Shown: positions 13,678 through 26,045 of the stretch, one piece after another
Layout of the letters: every line of letters begins with the position of its first letter
Position numbering within the stretch: position 1 is the stretch's first letter
Source: Chromobotia macracanthus
Lineage: Eukaryota; Chordata; Actinopteri; Cypriniformes; Botiidae
NCBI GenBank assembly: GCA_036877525.1
Contig: JAZGTH010000049.1
Span: 1,326,001 to 1,390,000, forward strand
DNA length: 64,000 nt
Direction: 5' to 3'
The notes under the pieces: model-generated
What the model was told of the DNA's origin: nothing
Databases searched by the model: none
The model's input: only the letters and a program-made list of their open reading frames with translations
Translations under genes and position numbers: made by a program

Positions 13678-14193
13678 AGGGCTCAGAGAGTGAGGAAGGC
13701 AGTTCGTCCCCCTGTGGTTCTCCAAAACCGGACCACTCCAGCCTGCTGCCTCTCCCTAAGAGCACTCACCGTGCCTTGCTCAGTAGCACCACCCTGTTAA
13801 CATCCGTGGCTCTGGGACGATGTCTGGAGCCTCAGCACCCCCCCACGCCACCCCCACGGGCATCCTCAAGGACTAACCTGCCCACGCTGGGCCTGGAAGC
13901 AGATTGGTCTCCAGAGCGACCCACCGACTTGGAAGTTGTGGGAGACTTGATCACGTTCAGCACAGACTCTCTACCTCAAGGGTTATCAGACAGGTTGAAA
14001 CCACCTGAAATTAAGCCATTACCCCTCACTCCCCCACCCCCTAACCGCAGAGAGAGAGACAGGTCAGCCCGCCGCATGCCTCCACTAAGTCCAGGAGACT
14101 GGATGCCAAATGGAGAGACGGGCAGTGAGGTCTTGTGTCGGGATGTAGAGAGAAGGAGAAGATCTCCATCTGGACTCCATGTGTCTCAGCTGG
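13678..14193 (+). CDS. map3k11: map3k11 exon: Pro/Ser-rich regulatory tail, part 1
   Basis: The acceptor CTGTCAG and the carried G give EGSESEEGSSSPCGSPKPDH. LPKSTHRALLSSTTLLTSVA and LGRCLEPQHPPTPPP follow. The RALLxxTxLLxSxxLGRxLxP block is a clear counterpart of the MLK3 tail (RALLRGTALLASLGLGRDLQP) and is a main reason for the map3k11 call. Later parts carry ITFSTDS and long Pro runs (LPLTPPPPNRRERD). It ends CAG CTG G|GTGAGA in phase 1. At 516 nt and 171 codons it is open and GC-richer than the introns. Confidence 0.95.
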
Positions 14194-14362
14194 GTGAGAT
14201 TAAACTCATGGTTGTTTTACACAGTGTTTGTTTCATACAGATAACCTGAAGACATTTTGTATTACTAACAAAATGCCATTTTTCCCCACAATCACATTGT
14301 GTTGCCTGCAAACCAGTCACTGACAATCAATGATCTAGTTCAGTTTATCTATCTGTTTACAG

Positions 14363-14967
14363 TGTTGGATCTTCCATTGTGTCAAGACACATATGAGGTT
14401 GAATACAGATCTCCACTGCCATGCACTCTGTCTCCAGATCCTCATTTTTGGAGCCCCAAAACACATCATCTGGAGGTGAACATCGTTCCTCGGCCACGAC
14501 CTTCACCTAATCGACCCCGCATTGACCCCTGGAGTTTCATATCAGCTGGTGGGTCAGACAGACCAGGTGCCAAAGCTGTTTGTACCAGCAGCCCCAGCAG
14601 CCCTCGACTGGGGTACCATCCATCACCCACCAACCCCTTCACAAACTGTCACCCCTTTCCCTCCCCAGACTGTGACCCCTTCAATCTAAAGGTTGACCCT
14701 TCCATAAACTCAGACCACACCTCGACCTTTGACCCTTTCTCTGCCCCCTTCCCCATTTCGCGATCTGCTCCCTGCTCTACAAACGGAAGCCCTAATCTCT
14801 CTCTCAGGGTCACCCCCTTAAACCCTGACGACTGTCCACTCATTGACCTGGGCTGGGTGGGTGTCAACAAACCTCTAGATGTTGCCAAAGAGAGGGTCCA
14901 CCCTCGACGGACTCTTGGGCTCAGCCCATTTAGATTATCTGCGCAGCACACAGATGATCGGTTTTAA
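14363..14967 (+). CDS. map3k11: map3k11 last coding exon: C-terminal Pro/Ser-rich tail
   Basis: The acceptor TGTTTACAG joins in phase (G+TG gives Val). It runs 200 codons to TAA at 14965-14967. The key segment NIVPRPRPSPNRPRIDPWSF followed by ISAGG matches the MLK3 C-terminal motif RPRPSPLRSRIDPWSFVSAG. Repeated DPF/NPF-like elements follow (TNPFTNC, CDPFNLK, FDPFSAPF), then a C-terminus ending AQHTDDRF. These DPF/NPF words resemble endocytic-adaptor ligands, but that role is speculation. With all exons the fragment is 744 residues. The equivalent part of human MLK3 is about 600, so the fish tail is longer. Confidence 0.95.
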
Positions 14968-15710
14968 ACCTGAGAAATTAAGTTTCTAGAAATAGGCTCA
15001 AGAGAGGGTCAAGAAATCAGTATATAGTTAAAGATCAGGATGCCCCAGTGGATTCTGGGAAATATATTATCAGAATATTCCAATCTGGTCTTGAAAAGAA
15101 TACTCAATTTGATTGAGATTTTTTGTGTTAGGGTTTCTGGGCAAATGTTGAACAAACTTCCACATTCCTGATGATCCCATTACTGTCACTAAACATGAGG
15201 TCTTCCTCTCAAACTCTTTGGTTTTCTTATTTTCTTAAGCATTTAAAACTGTGCTTGTTGTATAAGTTTTGCTTCAGCAGTGTGAAATCCACCCAAATTG
15301 TGTTTGGTTGTTTGGACAAGAAAAAAAAATGTTGTTTTCTGTGTAAAACAGTTTGAGTTGAGATTGATGGATTCTGTTTAATTCCTAAATCTTACAGCAA
15401 TTTTAGGGGTACTGTTGTTCTCAGTGAACAAAACTATTAGAGAAGCCAAGTGGATGTGGTTTATTTTTTCTAATCTCAGTGGAGAACCTTCTTGGTTGGA
15501 ACTGTTCTTACATTCCACCGTGAAGTTCCGCAGAGGCCTGGTTTTTCTGCATCCAAACCATGAAATCCTTTCACATTTGTACACTGAATAATTGATATTA
15601 CACCGAATAAGCTGATAACAATGAACATACAATCACAGAAGTAAAAATCTGTGAATATCAGAGATCATTCAAACTATGATCTGCAGGCCTTGAAAAGTCC
15701 TGGAAATAAA
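14968..15710 (+). other. map3k11: probable map3k11 3' UTR (proximal)
   Basis: Non-coding sequence follows the stop codon. The first AATAAA on the + strand is at 15705-15710. Another AATAAA lies at about 18378, after roughly 2.5 kb of non-repetitive sequence, so a long UTR isoform is possible. The end cannot be fixed without transcript data. Confidence 0.45.
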
Positions 15711-18700
15711 TCTAAAGAAGTCATGAACATTTCTGTGGTGAATATGTTTTGCTCATGTAGAAATATTTCATGTAGAAAAATTACATTTTGTCATGATTTT
15801 TGAAGTGATTTAAAAAAATTCTGATTCACATACCTTTGTTTCTTTTCACATGCAGCTCTGTCAGTGTTTTCAATGTGCATGTCTTGAGCTTTAATGTCAA
15901 GACATGAACCGACATCTAATGTGAACTGAAAAATCTAATGTGAACTGATCGCAAAGTCAAGAACTTTTTTAAATCTTAAAAAAACTATAAAGTGAAGTCA
16001 AACCCCAGTAAACACATTGATTCTTGATAAGAAGAGCATTCTCTGCTGAACCTACCAAGAACCACTGAAGAACTTTTATTTTGAAGAGTCTGAGGAAACG
16101 GCCAATAAAAAGGGGGAAGTGGATAATGTGTCTTTTGAGTCCTGTGTGCATTAAAGAGGGCACCCCCTACTGGGTGCTGTGTGTACTGTACTGAGATTTC
16201 CTTTGGTAGGAAGACATTTTGATTTACCAGTGTCTTTTGGCGTTTTGTTCTGTTAGCATATGCTATAGGGTAAGCAGGTTTGGAACACAGTTAAGCTATA
16301 TCAGGAGACTTTCTCTGGACTATAATTCATCAGTTGCTGCTGGTAAACTGGGTGCAGTACATGAACACTGCGCCATTAAACAACACTTTAAAGATTTGAG
16401 TATTTGGTTTATAATTTTGAAACAAAGAGCATGACCAATATTGCTTTTTTTACAACCAATAATATTTAATAATTACCATTTAAAATGTATAAAGTCTTAG
16501 TATTAACTTCTACTCAAAAAGAAAATGGGTTAGAATTAAAACATTGGTAAAGAGTCAAATCAGTGATTGATGTGTTTATAGTTTTTAGGATTGGTTTATA
16601 GTTCGTTATTACTTACCGTTAGTCAGCCATTCACTTGCTTTGAGGTTTGATAAGCATCTGTAAGGACTGGACAGCTGTCGAGGGTTTCCATACTGATAAA
16701 GAGTGAATTGGGTTCCTCAGCATGAAATCAGAACTCACTTTTTTATTTAAGCATATTTCTGGTCTTTATTGTGTACAGTTCATCAGTGCACTTTAGTCCC
16801 AAGAAAATCTTTAATGAAAATCTTTAAGTACTTTTCAGCTGCTGTCACCAAATGATAAACAACTTGTCTGACAAACTGAAGAGCAGCTTGGCTTTTGTGT
16901 CCATTTGTGTTACAAACATGCGATCATAATCGTTAAAAGAACACAATTCTCAGTTCAGCAGCTTGAAGATCTCTCTGATGATTACCTGTTTAACATCACA
17001 GAAGTAACTGTTTCAGGACCAAATGAACCTAGGTTTTCATGTTCTGCAGAAATTCGTGGTGCTCTCCTGTGCAGAAGTTGCTGTTTTTGTCAGGACATTG
17101 GTAAGATCTTTTGAGATGCTTCTGCCTGAGCATTGTGGGTGGTAGTTTGATCTCCTGTTGAGCATTTCTGTTTGTTACCTCTAAAGCTGATGGGATAAAA
17201 TTATGACTGAAGGTTTGGTTTATCATCCACTTTTGTGGAGAGATAATTGCCTTTATAAACACTTGACAATTACAAATTTCTTAGAAATACGACACAGCAG
17301 ACTTCAGCCATTCCTGCATCATCAGCTGATTTTGGCTGTTTGTGAAGTGTAAACATGAGCAGACACTGCCGAAAACTGCTGTTCTTCTCATTGTGAGATG
17401 CTGCTGTTTGCTATCGTGTGTTGCCTTCTGATTGGTGGATCACAGAAGCTGACGGTGTGGAAACATTTGAACATCTCATGGTGGATTTTGCATACAAGAA
17501 AGATAAAGTGCAAACAAATATGCTCTAACTTTTCACCTCTTTTGAGAAATAAAATCTCTGAGGTTCTACTTTGTTTTCAGCATCATTGTACTGTGTATAG
17601 CTCTGTTACTGTTAGAAGGGACATTGAGATGAGACTAGAGAGCTATTGATTTTTTAAAATGCTTTTACACACTGGATCCAAGACATTTGAAAAGGGGCAG
17701 ATATATTCTACATGTTAAAATTATTGTATTTAAAAAAAATGTTTTGTACTTCACTGGAGTCTGTTGAAAGAAGGTTAAGGGTGCTGCAAAGGGAAAAATA
17801 TTTGTTTTTACCATATCAAAAGTAATAACAAAAAAAAAATACGTAGACTGTCATACACAGGAGAATAAACGAAGTGTCTGGGTTAAAAAAAGAGATATTT
17901 CCTGAGAGATTTGTTTTTGCTTTTGTCTTTGTATTCTTTTGAGATTTCCATAAACAAACACGACCAAAACACTCCAAACCTCTCTCGGACACAAAGACAA
18001 ACATTAACACTGTTTCTCTGTCTCCACTACCTGTTAAACTCTGAGTTGTGAGGGAAACTTTTGAGAGTCTCTTATGGATGAATATATTATCATTTCTTAA
18101 TTATACATTTTAGGCTTGTGCAGTTCTTGTATAGCCCTTATAGCAACTGTTGTGTTCCTGTTGTGTTATATTACGTTTATGTTTTGTTTCACTCTGTTTT
18201 GTATTTTTATTTGTTATATTTTTTATATAGTGGGCTGGGCCTAATCACTTGATTAGTTTGTGTTTTTGAAGTGTGCATGAAATTGCGAGTGTTTCTGTGC
18301 ATTTGTCTAAATGTTATTATGCTAATTGTAAGGGGTTTTCACCTGTGGAACCTTTTGAAAATGAAAAGAACACACCAAATAAATTTTAACATGACTTTAA
18401 GTGATAAATGTTGATGAGTCTTTGTTTGAACTCCTCAGTCAAGAGAGAGTAATGTACATGACTTTAAGTTTTATTTAACAAAGTTCAGGAGGAACACGGT
18501 CACGTAATTCAACCAATCATTGCGCACGGGTGCGTGTATCTAGCAGCCCTCAGCTCTGTCCCATGACAGTCCTGCAGCGCCCCTCGGCCGGCCCGTTGCC
18601 TCACTCTTGGCTGGTATCTTCCTCAGTCAGGAATGGGGGAGTACTTTAGCCATCATATGGTAGAAATATCCAAATAAAAATATGTTCAACAAGTTGACAG

Positions 18701-19282
18701 AAGTCAATCCATTTCTTTATCAGAACCATTTAAATGTTAAAAACTGTTGTTTTATTGTTATTATTTTATTAAATGATAAGCAGTGGGTTTAATCAGTGAC
18801 AACATTATTAGATTTGCTATCCAGTGTCGTCTTGTCACCTCCTCAACCAGCTTCCTGAAGTGTTGTTACATGTAAAAAAAATTATATTGTCCAGTTTTGT
18901 CCTTAAACAATGATGCAAGTTGCTGCAACTATTCTCCATTCAGCAGGAATGACTTACAGTGGTGGCTGTTTTACAATCATGACACAAAATCAAAATACTG
19001 CCCTAAACTTACTAGCAAAAAGGCAGCGCGATCCTCCTAATTTGACATCGAAACAAAAACATTTTACCCAGAATTCAACAGGGCGTGACATTAGTTTCAC
19101 AATAAACGTGCAAATACACAATTCAAATTCTCCAGCAACAGGAGAATCATTCTTGTTTGCTGTAAAATTGTTGACCATTGCCGTGGTGTCCTGTCGCAAA
19201 ATGTAGCGAAAACACGACGTTAAAAGTGTGATTACTCTGTGTACGTCTATAATGCACAAATAATGCAATTAAAAGAAAAATA

Positions 19283-19404
19283 TCCCACGTCTTAATTCGA
19301 TTAGCGCTTGCTTCGAGTATGACTTTAGCCGTAGTTTCTTAACTGAGTATTGTCTTGATCGGGTTAGTATCGGAATATTGTTGTCCACGTAAACGCAGTC
19401 ATTG
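19283..19404 (+). repeat. interspersed repeat, inverted partner of 751-906
   Basis: It shares GTCTTAATTCGAT, GCTTGCTTCGAGTATGACTT and GGAATATTGTTGTCCA-type words with the reverse complement of 751-906, in the same order, lacking about 35 internal bases. It is adjacent to the CpG-bearing patch that follows. Confidence 0.8.
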
Positions 19405-19499
19405 AGTGTCAGTAGTAGTGTGACAGTAGAACTGTAAATAGCTCTAGTCAAGCGATTGAGTCTTTAACCCCAGTTTTTATTTTGTGCCATTTGTATTAG

Positions 19500-19812
19500 C
19501 AGCACAGTTTAATCGTGTGGTGACCGTGGGGCATTATATTGGACTTTATAATGTGTTGGATATTTCGTGATATCTGTTCTGTTTAAATCGAAACAGATCA
19601 GATCGAGTCCTGGCATGCCTGATTGAGTGATATGTGTGATGCGTGTTTAATCGTTGAGTTACGGCTGAAACGGAGCGGTCGAATAAGAGAGTTGCGACAC
19701 TCCCATACGCTTCCACTGGAGAAATGGAATGCGGAAGTAACTCGTGACGTGACTCGACCAGTAGTTCCAAACATCCAATATTCATTTCAGTGTTTCCCAA
19801 ACACTCTCTGGT
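19500..19812 (+). promoter_or_regulatory. possible CpG-bearing promoter or noncoding first exon
   Basis: CpG dinucleotides are locally much denser than in the surrounding AT-rich DNA (GAAACGGAGCGGTCGAATA, GTTGCGACACTC, GTGACGTGACTCGACC). A CRE-like TGACGTGA lies at about 19744, and a good donor CTCTG|GTAAGTCG follows at about 19811. An open frame of 63 codons starting at 19623 has no recognisable family. It could be the start of a noncoding transcript, or part of a transposon next to the repeat at 19283-19404. The latter is quite possible. Confidence 0.25.
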
Positions 19813-20196
19813 AAGTCGATGAAATTTCTGACAATGTTTGACCTTTTAACGCATTTACTGACCTCTCATGAATCTAGTAGTGGTGTTTTATGAAGGTGGC
19901 TTTAATGTTTATCGTTTGATAATCGCTATTTACAGTCTTTACAGTATTCTAACTGCAGTTAACTATCACGAGCAGCACTTCACTAACTAACACAACCAGT
20001 CATGTTTATAACACATAAGATAGTATACAGTGATTGGTTTAAGCTGCACAACACAACTAGTCATGTTTATGGCTCCATACACCAGTTTCCTCTTTATGTG
20101 ATGGGGTGTCAAGCAGAATATATCCCTCCAGTCACTGAAACACTAACTTCCAACTGTTATATGGGATTTTCTTCTGATTTATTTAAACAGGCAAAT

Positions 20197-20275
20197 TAAA
20201 TTCAGATTAATTTGTATAGCGCTTTTTTACAATGTTGTTTTTACAATGTTTCAAAGCAGCTTTACATACAATGAA
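20197..20275 (+). repeat. fish interspersed repeat fragment (TATAGCGC … AAAGCAGCTTTAC)
   Basis: ATTTGTATAGCGCTTTTTTA followed by TTTCAAAGCAGCTTTACATA is a very common fish dispersed sequence. A more degenerate relative is at 54565-54635 (CCATAGCCCTTTTTACAA … GTAAAGCGGCTTTA), and a piece lies near 51627. No coding content. Confidence 0.7.
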
Positions 20276-20652
20276 AATAAGAACACAGAAAACAGAACAT
20301 TATGAAACGGATACAACACAGACTTCATGGTATTATTGCAAATTTTACTGTTCATTATAAGATGTCTATTATTAAAACAAATTAGGGATAATAAGATTGT
20401 AATTGGTTTATGAATATGAAGTTGAATGAACTGATGATAACTACAACACATTTGGACATTTAAATAAATGTATGTGCATCAGAAATAGCTGTCATTGTGT
20501 GTGAAGGCTCGTGCTTCTCTCAGTGGTTTATGAGAATGTATCCAGACAGTCTACATACAGTAAAAGTTCAGTATGTACTTTTGAGACTATACAACATTCA
20601 ATAACAACACTCAATTAACACAATAGATTACAGGTATCATATTAAGCAAGAT

Positions 20653-20775
20653 ATGCAGTGTTCCTGTAGCTCACTTGGTAGTGCAAAAGGTTGTGGGTTC
20701 AATTCTCAGGAGCATGTATACTGACACAAATGTTTAACTTAACATCTGCCAAATGTGTGAGTGTAAAATATGATG
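20653..20775 (+). repeat. tRNA-derived SINE, degenerate
   Basis: GTTCCTGTAGCTCACTTGGT is a degenerate A box. AGGTTGTGGGTTCAATTCTC is a B box (GGTTCAANNC). Together they give the tRNA-like head of a common cyprinid SINE. The tail resembles ACATCTGCCAAATGTGTGAG. A reverse-strand copy of the same family is at about 54150-54285. Confidence 0.8.
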
Positions 20776-23700
20776 TTTCAGCTTACAGAAGATAAAAAGA
20801 TAAAAAAGGGATAATCCCACCAAAAAAATAATATAATATTTTATTTTAATTTATATTTTAAAAATATAAATATATTATTATTATAAATATAATAATTTAT
20901 AATTTTATATTGATATTCTTTATTAAACTTCCTATAATCTACTTGCCTGCCTCCAGCTCATTCAGAGTCTACATTTTAGTTCCCTGCCCAGTCACAGCAG
21001 TGTGATGTTATAGCTGGTCTATTAGTTCTGACTCTAGCCAGTCAGTCGAAGAATTTGAAACCGTCTGATTTACTAGTTTGTTACACAGTGGAGATGGTTG
21101 AATGTTGGTCTGGCAACAACATGACTGCCTGTTTTATCTGTACGTGAAAACATATCACAACCATTCCAAGAAAGGCAAGCTGTGGAGAAATCGCCTCAGT
21201 TTCAAACCCGTTGGCTTTGTGTAGAATGTAAACAGCAACAATAATAATAGCATCACAATCTGTGTTTTGTTTACATCTGCTGTGATTGCTGCAATCTTAA
21301 TAGTATCTTGTAGTGTAAAGTGCCATGATTTTAAAATCTTATAGTGTGAGAATGTTTGTAATTTTAGAGAAAATCTCATGTGTGTGCTGTAATGACGTTT
21401 TTAATTGGTAAGGCCACCTTACACAGCTTCAGTTAACTTATTTATTAGATTCAGTTCACTAGTTTTATATAATTTTTCTTGGAATAACATGTTGCCCACA
21501 CATACTGTCATAGAAAATCATTTAATGTAAACGTTGCATATTCATTAAACATTTTCATATGTTTAAACCCACCTACACGTGCTTACAGTGCAAACATGTC
21601 ATTTTATTTATTTTTATGGTATTTCCTGAGTTTTGTTCATCTTTATCATAATAGTAAACATCAGATCAGATGAGACACCTTAACGTATCACAAAGTGTTC
21701 ATTTATTCTGAAACAGATTTGTACATTATATCAACGTGGTATTAGAAATGTTTAGAAATATTTAATTTGTATTAGAAATACTTGACTGTATGTTGTATTG
21801 GAATCAAACCAATAATGCTAAAAATTGGGATGCTAAGAATCCCAGATATATCTCCTTGTGTTTTTGTTAATTTGATTTTATGGTTCAGAAAAAAGAGAGA
21901 AACTTTATAGTGCACTGTTGAACATTGTAAATGAAATAAAGCAGTGTGTCTGAAAAGCGTTTTAAGGAGATTTTTTTACTTTTAACCAAAGTCACTTACT
22001 GATCAAGAGAAATATAAATGTTTAGTAACACAGCAGAAATAATACTGTGTCCCAATAGCCAGTATCTGTTGCCAGTGTGTTTTTCCAGAACATTCCTGTG
22101 CATGTATGTTAATGTATTCAGCAAGCTTCTGTTTGACCTTTCAGAGGAATACAACAATACTTCTCATGTCAGTTACACAACACCAAACACAGTGCTTTGG
22201 TGTTTTAGTTATACAGGTTTGGAACAGTGAGGTGACCAGAATTTTCCATTAAATAGTTTTTACTCTCATACTCATCTCACTCTCATTGTAGTAAATACTG
22301 CTGATAATTGTTCTGACAACTGTTGTAAAATAAAGGTCAGTGCCGTTAGACTGAACTAAGAAGCCCAACAGTTTTGTTTGCCTCTGACTTTGAAAGGATT
22401 GACATCATTTCCTATCTCTGGTGTTCTGTGAACTGTGTGAATGTTTCTGAAGGACTGCTGTGATTAAAGAGCTCTTTTGCGGACTGAACATTCCCCCTGG
22501 AGCCTCTGAACCTTTTATACGAGTTACAGAGCCTGAAACACAGTGAAGTATGAATTGAATGGAGAAGTTCAGACCTATGTGAGGTTCTGACAGTCAGTCT
22601 CACATTTATTGACCATCAGACAGATTTATGTAATATATTAAAATGTTTTTCTTGGTGTCTTGTCCCCCAGTGCAATATCAGACAGGACCAACAGACACAA
22701 CATTAAATACATCAATAATAATATTAAGAATATATATGCAATTGAATAGACTAGAATAAAACTATAACAGGCGTTGATAAAATAAAATGTGGGTAAAATA
22801 GAAACATTATACAGTGTGCATTTGAAAATGTTCCTAAAATTTATTTGTAATTAAATTCACATTGCATTCATACATTTATATCATTAACATATGAATTTTA
22901 GCCCAAATCACTGCCAGCATAATGGTAAATTAATGATAAATTCTGACCGTACAGCCTTCACATTGTCACATTTGGTCTCTATGTATAATAATATTTGTTT
23001 ATGTCTGTGTGTTTCTTGATGAGTGTTTGGACCCTGCAGTCTAGAACATCACACGATACTCATTTGGATGGAAATTTGCAGTTTGGTCCAATGCTCTGAG
23101 GTTCTCAAAACACCATATCGCTACAGCCCTGCAGGTGCAAAGGATTGTGGGTAGAATGTGTGAGGAAACTAACAAACTTATTCGGACGTAAACTGTTTAA
23201 CTGTGCTCATTGTCTGCCTAACTGTTTTTAGATGACAACAGAACTGTTTCAACCCAAAACCCTCCACACACATACATTATCTAGCTAAATGGGGACATTC
23301 CATACATTTCTATTGTTTTCAAACACGTTTTAGTTTTGTCAGGTTTTGCTGATACAGCTGGTACAGATTTGTTCTCAATATATGGTTAACACACACGTCA
23401 TAAAGGACAGAAGCCTATTTCCATGGAAACAGAAAGAGGAAAGTGTGATGCTGTCATTTGTGTCTGTGGGTTTCTTTTCTACATTCATGTTCTCTGCTGT
23501 TCTGTTCTCTAAGACGTTTCACCTCATTTAGCAAATTAGTATTAATAATTACATCAGTCTTGTAACAATTAAATTTTTGTCATGTTCCAGGTGCTTCAAA
23601 TTCAACATGAAATTAAAACAGACTGTTTTTCTAAATAAATATTTCTGGTCTAATTGTGAATGATTCATCAGTGTCTGTTATTCTAAAGAAATGTCTTTAT

Positions 23701-25236
23701 AATCATCTCAAACTGTAATTAGTTCCACCTCTAAAATTTTTTCAGTGCCCTGTTCATATACTTTCAACCCATTTTCACCATTCACCACCAATTTCACCAC
23801 CATATATATGATAACAAAAATAAATTATTAATATTATTGTATAATGTTTGTTAAGATCGTAATACTGTTGTAATATCTTCAGATTGTTTTCTACATTTCA
23901 ACAGCCTTAATTAATAAATATTGTTTTATTACAAAATTATTTAATAATAAATAAAGACCCTGGGGAGAGCGGATAAGGATGCGGGTGTGTTTGTGAGACT
24001 CCACAAGTTTACTCTAGATATACTTTCGTTTACCCTCAGGGATGAATTTACACCTCAGTTTTTGAGAGTTTTACTGTCGCCTGTGGACTGGGACTGTACA
24101 GCATCACTGCCATTTACATGAATCAGCTCTTTAAAATGCTTTAAAATTCAGATGGGTTTGTACCCAGCAAACAGGATATGATGTCATGCTCAGTTTTAAC
24201 CTATAATACTTGTAATATAAACTTCCATCTGCAGCTGAGGGGAAAAACACACAACACAATGTAAGAAGTATATAACCAATTGTATTCCCTTGTTAATATA
24301 CACATACGAAGATTCATCTGACTGAACACTTTACAATAACATTTAGTAAGAACAGGGCTGAGAAGAAACTCACTTAAAAACAGACAGAGCTGAAGAGAAG
24401 AAACAATGGAAACATTCACACAGATTCACAAGCAACAGTCACGCAAACACAAAAAAATGGCGTGAGACTGATCAGTGCTGATGGACTACAGATGCTGAAT
24501 AAAGAAACAGACCGAATGGTCAGGTGGAGATATTCCACTGTATGAGGGAAATGTTTGTTTGAACCAAATAACATTTTGCTATGTTTAAAACTGAAAGGAA
24601 CATCTGCTTTCTGAAATCTGATTTACTGCAACTCTTTAACCTTTTATTCTTACAGATGATAATTAGGAAAAACACACATCTTTAGCACTGGGATGAGATT
24701 TAAATATTTAGACATTTCACAAATGGTTTAAACATTTTCTTCTCAATGTGGAGTTTAGTTCTTTTAATATACTTGAGAAATTTTGAATGTTAGAGTTCAG
24801 GTTGTGAGGAACAGGTGAAATTATCTTTTAAGAAGAGAATTCTCCAGAGAGAATGTGCTGTCAGGTCATGTTCTCTACATTACCCACAACATCCTTCCCT
24901 TTTCACATTATGACCAAATTAAAACAAAAGTGCACACATACACATGAACAAATCTACCATCTGCTCCAAAGTTTCGGCTTTCCTCCACAGTGGTTTGTTG
25001 GTCTGTTCATACATCAGACTTCCTCTGTTTGTCAAAGATGTCTACATGGAGGTTTCTATCTGAAACTGGGGAATGTTATTCATGTGGTGCTTAGAGCAGA
25101 AACCAAGATCCACAGTGAGTGTGAAATCCCAAAAACACACGATGAACTTCTGCTGGAAAACAAGCCTTTGCTGGCTGAAGGAACATCCACAGATGTTTAG
25201 AAGTTCTTAAGATTTGCTAATTTTAACTTTTTTGAG

Positions 25237-25238
<2 letters not shown>

Positions 25239-25315
<77 letters not shown>
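25239..25315. repeat. (TA)n microsatellite, about 38 units
   Basis: A pure TA run of 77 bases. It is self-complementary and prone to cruciform formation and length change, and often collapsed or misassembled. Confidence 0.97.
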
Positions 25316-25321
<6 letters not shown>

Positions 25322-25906
25322 GTTTGAGTCCACAGAACAGTTTTATGTCTTTTCATTTTGAATACCACATGCTGGAAAACACAACAGAATTACGTTGCAT
25401 TTGCTCCTGAGCATCACGGACAAGGAGAAAAAGAGAGAACAAGCCAAGAAAGAGAGGTAGGGTGGGGAGTAAGAGAAAGATGAAGGCAGTGAAGGATGAA
25501 AACTTGAAGAACTTGGAAAGAGTCAGATCTGACATGGAGCTGGTTTGGCAGTATTACTGAGGAGTGTGATGGCTAAATGTTTGTGGTCTAGAAATGTCAC
25601 CTGTGCCAAACCCTTCCAGAACACTTGCACTCATTTTCTCAAAGATTCCTGACGGTCAGACACTCTGAAGAGGGGACAACAGAGGGCCACAACTTGGCAC
25701 ATGCTGCTCTTTTGACATCAGGTTAGATATTCTGAATATTTTAGACTCAAGTAGTTTACAAAGGTCAAATTAGAGCATGGAAACAGTAAAGAATTAAAAT
25801 ATAATTTTTAACAGTACAAAAGTGGAGGCAGAACTATTTACCTGGATTAACTATCAAAAACAGAAATATGGGAGAAGGATTCCAAACCTCAGACACTGTC
25901 CTGCTT

Positions 25907-26045
25907 TTTATTTTTAGCTCTTGCTAAAAAATGAGATGGGGAAAATAAAAGGAGACTTAGGACGGAGCAGCACACAGCCAATAAAAACTCATCAAGCTCT
26001 TTCTCTCTCTCTCTCCCTCCACCTCCGTCTCTCTGGAGCTCGTGT
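25907..26045 (-). other. nrxn2: nrxn2 proximal 3' UTR with possible poly(A) signal
   Basis: On the - strand the sequence following the stop codon reaches AATAAA at 25912-25907 within about 135 bases. A (GA)n-rich patch at 26000-26020 lies between. Neurexin 3' UTRs are usually longer, so this may be only one of several sites. Confidence 0.35.

Larger units (their letters stand above)
15711..26045. other. convergent intergenic region between map3k11 and nrxn2
   Basis: No coding exon with homology was recognised. The 15.7-18.4 kb part is low in repeats and may be distal 3' UTR of map3k11. A small GC-richer, CpG-containing patch lies at about 18490-18610. The rest is AT-rich sequence with dispersed repeats, a degenerate SINE, a (TA)n tract and a possible promoter-like patch, all listed separately. 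The 115-codon open stretch at 24853-25200 has no recognisable domain. Confidence 0.7.

Noticed and set aside
14649..14951. 100-codon - strand ORF
   Set aside because: Antisense shadow of the last map3k11 exon.
20653..20775. Functional tRNA gene
   Set aside because: A and B boxes are present, but the cloverleaf is degenerate and a SINE tail follows.
24853..25200. 115-codon + strand ORF in the intergenic region
   Set aside because: No recognisable domain, no promoter or splice context; length is within chance expectation.
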